A DNA stretch of 13,935 nt from Desulfosarcina sp. (GTDB taxonomy: Bacteria > Desulfobacterota > Desulfobacteria > Desulfobacterales > Desulfosarcinaceae). Positions 7,901-13,934 of the stretch are shown piece by piece (position 1 is the stretch's first letter; each line of letters starts with the position of its first letter). The position numbers and the translations under genes are program-made. A model generated the notes under the pieces. That model was not told the DNA's origin. It did no database searches and saw only the letters and a list, made by a program, of their open reading frames with translations. The DNA lies in contig DAOWNV010000041.1 in NCBI GenBank assembly GCA_030642405.1, positions 1 through 13,935 of the forward strand, given 5' to 3'.

Positions 7901-9402
7901 TGGTGGCTTCGTGCTCAACTCGGACTCATGAACCTTTGTTCCAAGAGACCATACGGGATGCCGGGTTGAATAAGTACTTGTTCGAGATGGCCAACATCCG
8001 TGACCAGAACACCTGGGTACACATGAACAATCCGGATCGTGCAACAGCCAAGGCTAAAGATCTTGTCCGCATGGCGGTGGCCAAGGCCGCTTACATTGAG
8101 CCGCTGCACCAGGTCAGGTTGGAGGTGATCCAAAAAGTGCTCGTGGTTGGTGGCGGTGTCGCCGGGATGGAGGCGGCTCTCGGTGTGGCCAAGCAGGGTC
8201 TTCAGGTATACCTGGTGGAAAAAAGCAATGGTCTTGGTGGTGTGGCTCATATGCTAAGGGCAACATGGCAGGGCGAACCGGTGAAACCGTTCCTGGAGAG
8301 TTTGATCGAAGAAGTTCGTGATCATGAGAAAATCAGGGTATTCATGAAGACAGAACCGGTAGAAACCACCGGTATCATGGGTAACTTTACGACTACGTTG
8401 ATGACCTCGGGCGAGTCACTGACGGAAACGGTTGTGGAACATGGAGCAACCATTATAGCCACTGGTGGTAAAGAGTACTCACCAACCGAGTACTTGTACG
8501 GCAAGAACCCCAATGTGCTTACTCACTTTGATTTTGACGCGGCCATAGAAGCAGATGACCCGCGTATTGCCAATGCCGAAACAGTAGCCTTTATTCAATG
8601 CGTGGGATCCAGAATAGAAGAGAGACCCTATTGCAGCAGGCTTTGCTGCACGCATACATTGAAAAACGCTGTGGAGCAAAAAAAGAGAAATCCGGAGATG
8701 AATATCTATGTTCTCTACAGGGATATCCGCTCCTATGGCTTTCGCGAGGACTTGTACAAAAAAGCACGTGAACTTGGAGTTATCTTCATGCGTTACAACA
8801 TTGAAGACAACCTACCGGAGGTAACGGAATCCGACGGCAGTTTAAGCGTTAAGGTGCGCGACCACGTGCTTCAGATGCCCTTAGAACTGAAACCGGATCT
8901 GCTGGTTCTGGCTACGGCGGTGCTTCCGAATGAGAACAAAGATCTGTTTGAATTGTTTAAGGTGCCGATTACTGAAGAAGGTTTTCTGGTGGAAGCCCAT
9001 GCAAAACTTCGTCCGGTCGATTTCGGATCGGAGGGTATCTTCATGGCCGGCTTGGCCCATTACCCGAAACCATTGGAAGAGACCATTGCCCAGGCAAGGG
9101 CATCGGTTTCCCGTGCCATGACCATTCTCTCCCGAGAGGCCATTATGGTCGGCGGTGTGGTTGCCGTTGTGGATCCGGACAAGTGCGCGGTTTGTCTCAC
9201 TTGTGTAAGGACTTGTTCCTATAACATTCCTTATATCGGTGAGGAAGGTCACGCGGTTATCGAGCCCGCAGAATGTCACGGATGCGGCTCTTGTGTGGCT
9301 GAGTGTCCGGGCAAGGCCATCGAGCTCAAGCATTTTACCGATGAACAGATAATTGCAAAAACAGCGGCACTTTTCAGCGAGAAAAAGGAAGATGCCGCAT
9401 GA
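4933..9402 (+). CDS. hdrA: Giant HdrA: HdrA core with inserted GltD/NfnB-type NAD(P)H module, fused to a second HdrA core
   Basis: This 1489-residue flavoprotein carries electrons for the operon's reductase. Module 1 starts with an FAD Rossmann motif, GGGIAG (20-25), then a CxxCxxCxxxCP cluster (C116, C119, C122, C126). At about residue 160 a GltD-like module begins: N-terminal cluster cysteines C166, C170, C205, C209, C213, C217, an FAD motif GSGPSG (263-268) and a nucleotide-binding GGGNVAID (394-401). It ends near 625, where HdrA resumes with six cysteines (C627, C630, C633, C636, C639, C643). HdrA motif QCVGSR followed by YCS-x3-CC occurs twice (726-745 and 1223-1239). Module 2 begins near 928 with CNCG (C934, C936), has a second Rossmann GGGVAG (1073-1078) and ends in two ferredoxin clusters (C1418-1428, C1448-1458). 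The GltD arginines that read the NADPH 2'-phosphate (YRR in E. coli) appear here as C-L-E (418-420), which suggests NADH. GAGGAA precedes the start by six bases. Confidence 0.9.
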   Translation: MAEKENTQSKDVVGSVLVVGGGIAGIQAALDLADSGYYVHMTETKSAIGGVMAQLDKTFPTNDCSMCVISPKLVECGRHLNIDLMTLTDIKEVTGDVGNFTVKLRQNARYIEMDKCTACGECAKVCPIETPNLFDEGLRQRKAAFKLYPQGMPSAYAIEKHGTAPCKATCPAHVSIQGYIALINDGRYKEALKLFKEDHPFPAVCGRVCHHPCESACTRNDVDQPLAIRELHRFLADYEKQSGETYIPEITAEKRDEKVAIIGSGPSGITAAYYLLQQGYGVTIFEKQPEPGGMMRYGIPEYRLPRDILAEEIDVVRQMGADIKCGVSFGSDVTLESLKADGYSACYMAIGLHGGRSLGVENEDAEGVLQGVDFLRDASMGKEIELGEDVVVVGGGNVAIDVALTAKRKGVENVTLICLEKREEMPAWEHEIEEALEGDITIVNSFGPKSFFIDKNKRVSGIEFKTCTAVFDEEGRFNPNYDDNECQPFFGDTIIVSIGQSTDLTGIKEQGIAISRPGGLEADPVTLQTPIDWVFAGGDAYYGPKSVVEAVASGKEAAESIHRFINGLDLAEGRRKEWEFVKPDVSEEVSKPRKTIRCLDPEARECNFLEVSFGYNEEEAKSEADRCLKCGLCSECYQCVDACLANAINHDMVAEEKTINVGAIILAPGFTPFDPSRHKTYSYATHPNVVTSMEMERILSASGPYEGHLVRPSDNKEPDKIAWLQCVGSRDINCSDHSYCSSVCCMYTNKQTVIAKEHSEKPLDAAVFFMDMRTHGKEFEKYYMRTRDERGVRFVRSKVHTVDPIEDDNLRLRYVTEEGELVEETFDMVVLAVGLAPNKESIDLAKTVGIKLNKHLHAATRTLEPVSSSRPGVFVCGAFQEPKDIPQSVMEASAAASTATTPLAEARGTLIKTKELPQEIDVSDQEPRIGVFVCNCGINIGGVADVPAIREYARTLPYVVHVEDNLFTCSQDTQDKMKVVITENSINRVVVASCSTRTHEPLFQETIRDAGLNKYLFEMANIRDQNTWVHMNNPDRATAKAKDLVRMAVAKAAYIEPLHQVRLEVIQKVLVVGGGVAGMEAALGVAKQGLQVYLVEKSNGLGGVAHMLRATWQGEPVKPFLESLIEEVRDHEKIRVFMKTEPVETTGIMGNFTTTLMTSGESLTETVVEHGATIIATGGKEYSPTEYLYGKNPNVLTHFDFDAAIEADDPRIANAETVAFIQCVGSRIEERPYCSRLCCTHTLKNAVEQKKRNPEMNIYVLYRDIRSYGFREDLYKKARELGVIFMRYNIEDNLPEVTESDGSLSVKVRDHVLQMPLELKPDLLVLATAVLPNENKDLFELFKVPITEEGFLVEAHAKLRPVDFGSEGIFMAGLAHYPKPLEETIAQARASVSRAMTILSREAIMVGGVVAVVDPDKCAVCLTCVRTCSYNIPYIGEEGHAVIEPAECHGCGSCVAECPGKAIELKHFTDEQIIAKTAALFSEKKEDAA

Positions 9403-9586
9403 TTGAATAGGGAAAACGGGCGCCATACCCAAACGGCAGCCTGAGAACTCCGGGTGCCCGGAAAATAGGCAGATAGGCTGAAGGGGTTTAGACTGAAGAC
9501 AAGCATGAGACAAAAGTCGAATTGTGGCTGCTTTTCTTCAGCCCTCAGCCCAACAACGAACAACATAACTTTCATTGGAGAAAACC
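9403..9586 (+). other. Structured hdrA-mvhD spacer
   Basis: The 184-base spacer has no gene. TCCGGGTGCCCGGA (9449-9462) is a GC-rich dyad with a two-base centre. GGCTGAAG (9476-9483) is perfectly complementary to CTTCAGCC (9536-9543), with G-T pairs possible beyond it. No T-run follows either element, so neither is a standard terminator. They may stabilise or separate parts of the transcript ahead of the selenoprotein gene. GGAG at 9577-9580 is the mvhD ribosome-binding site. Confidence 0.35.
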
Positions 9587-10000
9587 ATGAATGATTCCTT
9601 TGAACCTCAGATTCTGGCTTACTGCTGCAAATATTGCGCATATGCAGCCGCCGACCTGGCCGGGTCCATGCGATTGAATTATCCAAGCAATGTAAAGGTG
9701 ATTCAGGTGCCGTGTACTGGTCGGGTTGACATCTTACATCTGTTGACGGCCTTCGAAGGAGGTGCCGACGGTGTATACGTGGCCGGCTGACTGGAAGGTG
9801 AATGTCATTTCCTGGAAGGAAATCTCAAAACCAGAAGGAAAGTCGAATATGTTCAGCGAACCCTTGAAGAGTTGGGCATAGAGCCGGAACGGGTACAGAT
9901 GTATAATCTCTCGTCAGCCCAAGGTTCTCGTTTTGCAGAGATTGCTACCGAAATGACGGAGAAAATCAAAGAACTTGGACCCACACCGGTCAAGTCATAA
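9587..10000 (+). CDS. mvhD: MvhD-family electron-transfer subunit with in-frame UGA (selenocysteine)
   Basis: Read through TGA 9788-9790, the frame encodes 137 residues to TAA 9998-10000. MvhD (FlpD/FrhD family) is a small 2Fe-2S protein that passes electrons to HdrA. Its conserved cysteines are visible: C13, C14, C17 (YCCKYC), C43 (VPCTGRVD) and C73. The last family motif, normally AG-C-LEG-x-CH, reads AG-UGA-LEGECHF, so UGA replaces a conserved cysteine at residue 68. The sequence after UGA keeps full family similarity for 69 more codons (EELGIEPERVQMYNLSSAQG and an alpha-helical tail), so this is not a truncation. A SECIS-like hairpin lies 16 bases downstream. ATG 9587 is chosen because GGAG lies six bases upstream; TTG 9575 would overlap that site. 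Gene finders that stop at UGA would annotate only about 67 residues. Selenoproteins of this family are known in methanogens and deltaproteobacteria. Confidence 0.92.
9807..9823 (+). promoter_or_regulatory. Bacterial SECIS-like hairpin for mvhD selenocysteine
   Basis: ATTTCC (9807-9812) pairs perfectly with GGAAAT (9818-9823) around the loop TGGAA. The stem begins 16 bases after the UGA, and the apical loop begins 22 bases after it, with G in its second position. This fits the general bacterial SECIS description: a short stem, a G within the first two loop bases, and a UGA-to-loop distance of roughly 16-37 bases. The six-pair stem is short, and folding was judged by eye only. Confidence 0.65.
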
Positions 10001-10053
10001 ACCACGGTTGGGCGGTCTGCTGAGCCCCATCGGAACCCAAAAGAGGTGAAGCT

Positions 10054-10722
10054 ATGATAGTTGCGGATCGAAAACCTCTGGAAGAGATTCTAGACATGAT
10101 AAAGGAGTGTAACAAAATTCTTCTTGTGGGATGCAAAGGGTGTGTCACTGTTTGCAATGTCGGAGGTGCAAAAGAGGTTGGTATCCTGGCAGCGTCCTTG
10201 AAAATTGCGCGGAAAAAAGATGGCAACCCTATTGAGATCGATGAAAAAACTCTGGAGCGGCAGTGCGATCCTGAATATGTGGAGCAGATTCGAGACATCT
10301 TCGATCAGTATGATGCGGTTCTCTCCATGGCTTGCGGTGTTGGCCCCCAGTTTCTTTCTGAGGCATATCCCAGCCAGACGTTTTACCCTGCGTTAGACAC
10401 CAAGTTTTTTGGTGGCGCGGTTCAGCACGGAATCTGGGAGGAGCGTTGCGCCGGATGCGGCACCTGTGTGATCCATCACTATGATGGTTTGTGCCCCATT
10501 GCCCGTTGCTCCAAAAGCCTCCAGCATGGACCATGCGGGGGTAGTGCAGATGGAAAGTGCGAGATTGCAAAGGATGTGGAATGTATTTGGGACAAGATCG
10601 TTAAAAAGAAAATGGAACAGGGCCGACTGGAAGACCTTCGAACGATTCGAGCTCCGAAAGATTGGCAGACGGCAAGGGATGGCGGTCCTCGTAAAAGCAT
10701 AAGAGAGGAGCTGGTACAATGA
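10054..10722 (+). CDS. metV: MetV, iron-sulfur/zinc partner of methylenetetrahydrofolate reductase
   Basis: This 222-residue cysteine-rich protein resembles MetV, which forms a complex with MetF in acetogens such as Moorella thermoacetica. The N-terminal half has C19, C27, C30 and C34 (GCKGCVTVC). The C-terminal half matches the MTHFR C-terminal-type domain: C132, C135, C138, C147, C152, then QHGPCGG (C161) and GKCE (C169), a set able to hold Fe-S clusters or zinc. It probably couples MetF flavin to the HdrA/MvhD chain. GAGGTG lies at normal distance before ATG 10054. Its stop overlaps the start of the next gene as ATGA, implying translational coupling with metF. The spacer from mvhD is 53 bases. 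Confidence 0.85.
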   Translation: MIVADRKPLEEILDMIKECNKILLVGCKGCVTVCNVGGAKEVGILAASLKIARKKDGNPIEIDEKTLERQCDPEYVEQIRDIFDQYDAVLSMACGVGPQFLSEAYPSQTFYPALDTKFFGGAVQHGIWEERCAGCGTCVIHHYDGLCPIARCSKSLQHGPCGGSADGKCEIAKDVECIWDKIVKKKMEQGRLEDLRTIRAPKDWQTARDGGPRKSIREELVQ

Positions 10723-11660
10723 GCAATAACGGTTTGAAATCAGGAAGCAATTTGGAAAAAGTACTCAGGGCGGGCCATTTTGCATTTACCGGTGAATGCG
10801 GACCGCCCAAAGGTGCCAACGTTGAACACTTGAAAGAGAAATATGAGCATTTGCGGGGTATGGTGGATGCTGTAAATGTAACAGACAATCAAACCGCGGT
10901 AGTTCGCATGTCTAGCGCTGCGGCGTCGGCTCTCATGGCAGCTGATGGCATCGAACCTAACTTTCAGATGGTGTGTCGGGACAGGAACCGGCTGGCGATG
11001 ATGGCTGATGTGCTGGGTGTATACTCTCTTGGTGTGAGAAACATGCTTTGCCTATCCGGTGATCATCAGAAATTCGGCAATCACCCTCAGGCAAAAAATG
11101 TTTACGACATCGATTCCATGCAATTGATTGCCATGGTGAAGAAGATGAGGGATGAGGGAAAATTCCTTAATGAGGAGGAGATCGACGAGCCACCCAAAAT
11201 GTTTATCGGCGCAGCAGCAAACCCATTTGCCGATCCTTATGAGTTCCGAGTCTATCGGTTGGCCAACAAAATCGATGCAGGAGCTGATTTTATTCAGACA
11301 CAGTGCATATACAACATGCCTCGGTTTCGCGATTTCATGAAAAAGGCCGTGGACATGGGATTAACGGAGAGAACCTATATCCTCGCCGGCGTCACCCCGA
11401 TGAAAAGTGCGCGTATGGCTCAGTACATGGCAAAAATGGTTCCAGGTATGGATGTCCCGGAAGAGCTGATCGAGCGGCTCAAAGGTGCAGGGAAAGGGAA
11501 GCAGTCTGAAGAAGGGATAAAATTTGCCATTGAGCAGATCGAGGAGTTCAAGGAGATGGAAGGCATTGCAGGTGTTCATCTTATGGCCATCGAATGGGAG
11601 CACAAGGTCCCTGAGATTGCAGAACGCGCCAATGTACTGCCTAGGCCACAGATAGATTAA
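10719..11660 (+). CDS. metF: 5,10-methylenetetrahydrofolate reductase (canonical MetF)
   Basis: This 313-residue protein has the full MetF pattern and is likely the catalytic subunit reducing methylene-THF to methyl-THF (or the reverse, in oxidative use of the pathway). Key residues are present: E26 in TGECGPPKG, D115 in LSGDH, and Q195 in FIQTQ, corresponding to Glu28, Asp120 and Gln183 of E. coli MetF. CRDRNRLAMMADVL and HPQAKNVYDIDSM are further family signatures. There is no fused NADH-handling extension, in line with a MetFV type that receives electrons from partner subunits. It overlaps metV by four bases. It shares clear similarity along its length with the MetF paralogue at 4009, so the operon carries two MetF copies flanking hdrA, mvhD and metV. 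Confidence 0.93.
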   Translation: MSNNGLKSGSNLEKVLRAGHFAFTGECGPPKGANVEHLKEKYEHLRGMVDAVNVTDNQTAVVRMSSAAASALMAADGIEPNFQMVCRDRNRLAMMADVLGVYSLGVRNMLCLSGDHQKFGNHPQAKNVYDIDSMQLIAMVKKMRDEGKFLNEEEIDEPPKMFIGAAANPFADPYEFRVYRLANKIDAGADFIQTQCIYNMPRFRDFMKKAVDMGLTERTYILAGVTPMKSARMAQYMAKMVPGMDVPEELIERLKGAGKGKQSEEGIKFAIEQIEEFKEMEGIAGVHLMAIEWEHKVPEIAERANVLPRPQID

Positions 11661-11754
11661 ATTTTTTTAGTTTCGGGCGGAAAGATGGGCGAAAATGCCA
11701 CCCCAATGAACGGGTACCCCCGAAACCGACAGCTAACCAGACAAAGCTCAGGCT

Positions 11755-11774
11755 GCTGATTATAAACGATCAGC
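11755..11774 (+). other. Small hairpin upstream of the response regulator
   Basis: GCTGAT (11755-11760) and ATCAGC (11769-11774) pair perfectly around an eight-base loop, ten bases before the ribosome-binding AAAGGAG. A longer-range pairing, GTTTCGGG (11670-11677) with CCCGAAAC (11719-11726), lies just upstream. No T-run follows, so a terminator after metF is not supported; mRNA structure is possible. Confidence 0.3.
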
Positions 11775-11795
11775 TTGGAATAAAGGAGATCTGAT

Positions 11796-12188
11796 ATGAG
11801 TGACAAAAAAAGAATCTTGGTTGTTGATGACGAGCCCGATTTTTGTTCCATCGTACAGGGTAATTTGGAAAAAGAAGGGTTTGCAGTGGAGGTTGCCTAT
11901 GATGGGAAACAGGGGTTGGAAAAGGTGAAGGCAAATCTGCCGGACGCCATTGTTTTAGATGTTATGATGCCGGAGATGGATGGTTATGAGGTGTGCAAGC
12001 AGTTGAAAGGCGATGAGAAGTTTTCTGATATTCCCATTTTGATGCTGACTGCAGTGGCCTCTCATGTCTCTTCAACACGTTATTCTCACTATGACGGCAT
12101 GAGCATGGAAGCTGATGACTATCTGCCCAAACCTGCCTCCGCAGAAGAGATTACCGAAAGCCTTAAAGGGCTGTTGGATTTGTTGTAG
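11796..12188 (+). CDS. Single-domain response regulator (CheY-like receiver)
   Basis: The 130-residue protein consists of one receiver domain with no output domain. The acidic pair D11-D12, phospho-acceptor D55 (LDVMMPEMDG), T85 and K112 (LPKP) are all intact, so it should accept phosphate. The segment between T85 and K112 is about seven residues longer than usual (SHVSSTRYSHYDGMSMEADD), enlarging the beta4-alpha4-beta5 side normally used for partner contact. It follows metF by 135 bases on the same strand with its own AAAGGAG site, so it may be part of the operon transcript. No kinase is in the window. A signalling role towards the metabolic complex or the upstream sigma-54 activator is only inferred from position. 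Confidence 0.88.
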   Translation: MSDKKRILVVDDEPDFCSIVQGNLEKEGFAVEVAYDGKQGLEKVKANLPDAIVLDVMMPEMDGYEVCKQLKGDEKFSDIPILMLTAVASHVSSTRYSHYDGMSMEADDYLPKPASAEEITESLKGLLDLL

Positions 12189-12193
12189 TCTAT

Positions 12194-12311
12194 GTTCTTA
12201 GAACTTTGTGCGAAGGCCCGCCTCTAAGGGGTAGGGGCGGGCCCCACAAGTTGCTTCCGGATCCGCGCGCCTTATATAAGTCAACAATTGACTTGTGTTG
12301 TCCGCAACAAG
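12194..12311. repeat. Palindrome-rich spacer with a large GC-rich hairpin
   Basis: Five dyads crowd 118 bases. GTTCTTAGAAC (12194-12204). GGCCCGCC (12215-12222) pairs with GGCGGGCC (12236-12243), and outside it AACTT-T-GTG (12202-12210) pairs with CACAAGTT (12245-12252) apart from one bulged T. CTTATATAAG (12271-12280) is a perfect palindrome. AAGTCAA (12278-12284) pairs with TTGACTT (12288-12294). CTTGTGTTG (12292-12300) pairs with CAACAAG (12305-12311) with two unpaired bases. The TAGGGGCGGGCC core resembles short dispersed GC-rich repeats seen in many genomes. No T-run follows, so a standard terminator is unlikely. Confidence 0.5.
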
Positions 12312-12425
12312 CACAGAAGCATAGCAGACAAGGGGTTGGTATGCCGGACCCGGAAGTGTTTTCCAACTTTTTATTCAACCGGAACTTGTAACCGCATATA
12401 CATACAAAATCAGGTTTAAAGGATT

Positions 12426-13259
12426 ATGGACGAGGCGCTTGCGTTCCAGAAAAAAGTGTTTTGTATCATCAGCAATCAGCGGGTGTTTCGATCTAAATCG
12501 CCGGCAATGTTTAATGCGGTTTTCAACCGAACGGGCATCAATGGTGCCTATGTTCCTTTCATGGTTGATGAGGACAAAATTGGAAAGGCGCTTGATAGCC
12601 TGAAAGTCCTTAACATTTCAGGTGCGAACATTACGGCTCCATTTAAAGAAACGGTCTTGCCTTACCTGGATGTATTGTCGGAAGGCGCGAATATAATTGG
12701 TGCCGTGAATACTATTGTTTGCAAGGGTGGCCGGCTAAAAGGATACAATACCAATGCCATCGGTATTATGGATGCACTCAACCAGGTCAATTTCGACATT
12801 ACAGGGAAAAGGGCGTTGATCATCGGTACGGGAGGAGCCGCACGGGCAGTCGCTTTCATTCTCAACTGGCTTCGGGCTGAATCGATTGTTATATCCGGTC
12901 GAGATAGTGAAAAAAGCAGCAGTTTGGCAGAGCGTTTCAGTGGGTTGCCCCAATTGTTGGACGATCTGTTGACATATCCCTTGAGCGTGGATCTCATTGT
13001 GAATGCCACACCGGTTTCCAGCATAGATGAATCGCCCCTGCTAAGCGATTTCGCTGATAATTTTAAAAGCTCTCGCTGCCAACTGGTATTTGATCTCAAC
13101 TATGGAAGACGGAACAATATTTGGCAAGCTTTAGCAAAGAGAAATAACAGCTCCTTTTTGGATGGCCAGTCCGCCTTGGCCTACCAAGCTAGACGGACTT
13201 TTCTGTTGTGGACCGGAAGAGAAGTTCCTCAAGAGGAATTTTTGCGGGCACTTTCCTAA
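12426..13259 (+). CDS. AroE-like shikimate dehydrogenase homologue lacking the catalytic Asp
   Basis: The 277-residue protein has the two-domain shikimate dehydrogenase fold. Substrate-domain motifs are SKSPAMFN (23-30), GANITAPFKE with catalytic-type K74 (66-75) and GAVNT (92-96). The nucleotide domain shows GTGGAA (134-139), NATPV and a QARRTFLLWTG segment near the end. AroE reduces 3-dehydroshikimate with NADPH in aromatic amino acid synthesis. The invariant NTD motif, whose Asp forms the catalytic pair with Lys (K65/D102 in E. coli), reads GYNTNAIG here, so the Asp is N110 (codon AAT at 12753-12755). The normal D-x-V-Y-x-P motif is also altered to DLNYGRR. It may be a low-activity or repurposed paralogue. 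ATG 12426 follows AAAGGA closely. No other aromatic pathway gene is in the window. Confidence 0.8.
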   Translation: MDEALAFQKKVFCIISNQRVFRSKSPAMFNAVFNRTGINGAYVPFMVDEDKIGKALDSLKVLNISGANITAPFKETVLPYLDVLSEGANIIGAVNTIVCKGGRLKGYNTNAIGIMDALNQVNFDITGKRALIIGTGGAARAVAFILNWLRAESIVISGRDSEKSSSLAERFSGLPQLLDDLLTYPLSVDLIVNATPVSSIDESPLLSDFADNFKSSRCQLVFDLNYGRRNNIWQALAKRNNSSFLDGQSALAYQARRTFLLWTGREVPQEEFLRALS

Positions 13260-13311
13260 AAAGCGTGTCTTTCGATCTTTACTAAATAGAAGAAAGTCTA
13301 TCCAAAATAAC

Positions 13312-13329
13312 CGTTTCTGCATCGAAACG
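13312..13329. terminator. Weak bidirectional hairpin between convergent genes
   Basis: CGTTTC (13312-13317) and GAAACG (13324-13329) pair around a six-base loop in the 79-base gap between convergent aroE-like and nifX-like genes. No T-run follows on either strand, so termination by this element is only suggested by position. Confidence 0.25.
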
Positions 13330-13338
13330 CGTTAAGGC

Positions 13339-13698
13339 TTACCAATACCCTTGTGCGTTCGGTTCGGAAACCATCGTTACTTTTCCGTTGATAAACGCAT
13401 CAACCGCCTCGCGTACCGTACCTTTGACATCTCCTGCAACTTTAATTTTAGCGGCATCCAGTGTTTTGAAAGCATTGGGGCCGCAATACCCGGTTAACAG
13501 CACATCGGCCTTTTTATCGCTGATCATGGCGGCGGCCTGAATACCAGCCCCTTTAAAAGCATTGACATTTTCAGCGTTATCCAACACTTCGTACTTCATA
13601 GTGTCAGAGTCGACAATGAGAATATAGGCAGCCCGCCCGAAACGTGGATCCATTTGCGAGTCCAAATCCTGTCCCGTGGATGTGACGGCAATGTTCAT
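13339..13698 (-). CDS. NifX/NifB-C-terminal-like (dinitrogenase iron-molybdenum cofactor family) protein
   Basis: The 119-residue protein fits the small alpha/beta family shared by NifX, NafY and the C-terminus of NifB. It has MNIAVTSTGQDLDSQMDPRFGRA at the start, where the (D/M)DPRFGRA segment is a family hallmark, then AAAMISDKKADVLLTGYCGP and a KVAGDVKGTVREAVDAF C-terminal helix. Such proteins bind Fe-S or FeMo-co precursors; many sulfate reducers and methanogens have stand-alone copies of unknown function, unrelated to nitrogen fixation. Of three in-frame ATGs, 13698 is chosen because AAGGA then lies at a normal seven-base spacing; the upstream ones are too close to or before that site. 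It probably belongs with the upstream partial gene on the same strand. Confidence 0.85.
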   Translation of the reverse strand: MNIAVTSTGQDLDSQMDPRFGRAAYILIVDSDTMKYEVLDNAENVNAFKGAGIQAAAMISDKKADVLLTGYCGPNAFKTLDAAKIKVAGDVKGTVREAVDAFINGKVTMVSEPNAQGYW

Positions 13699-13820
13699 TG
13701 ACATTTCCTTTTCTTGCATCGATACCGGATTCACATCCGGCATCGATGTGATAAATATTTTTTATTTAAGAAAAGCATTCACCTTTTGATACCATACAGA
13801 TCAGATCTGTTTCTAAAAGA

Positions 13821-13934
13821 TCAACGCCCTCCTTCGCCTCCACCGCAGACCTGATTGTCTGAAATCATGGGAAGTCTTCCTGCAATGAGATCTTCAACAA
13901 CAGGTCGGATGTTCGATCGCTGGTCGTCATGATA
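13821..13934 (-). CDS. C-terminal end of an unidentified protein (partial)
   Basis: A frame enters from the right edge on the minus strand and stops with TGA at 13821-13823; 37 residues are visible. They include RSNIRPVVEDLIAGRLPMIS and end in QVCGGGEGGR, a Cys followed by a glycine-rich tail. I do not recognise the family. Its position about 120 bases upstream of the nifX-like gene on the same strand suggests one transcription unit; small Fe-S-related and P-loop proteins commonly accompany such NifX-like genes, so an iron-sulfur role is possible but not shown. Confidence 0.45.
   Translation of the reverse strand, partial: YHDDQRSNIRPVVEDLIAGRLPMISDNQVCGGGEGGR

Noticed and set aside
9400..9402. 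hdrA TGA as a second selenocysteine codon
   Set aside because: Read-through gives no HdrA-like sequence, and the protein already ends after its C-terminal ferredoxin clusters, as expected.
8881..9513. 210-codon minus-strand open frame opposite the end of hdrA
   Set aside because: It is the antisense shadow of a strongly supported HdrA reading frame, with no recognisable domain or ribosome-binding site.
9788..9790. TGA as a true stop, making mvhD a truncated pseudogene
   Set aside because: The downstream frame keeps MvhD family sequence to a normal C-terminus, the codon replaces a conserved Cys, and a SECIS-like hairpin follows.
11661..11667. Seven-T run after metF as a rho-independent terminator
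   Set aside because: No adequate GC-rich stem precedes the T-run; only a tiny GCCTAGGC palindrome is present.
12662..13099. 145-codon minus-strand frame opposite the aroE-like gene
   Set aside because: The plus-strand frame carries clear shikimate dehydrogenase motifs; the antisense product is unrecognisable.
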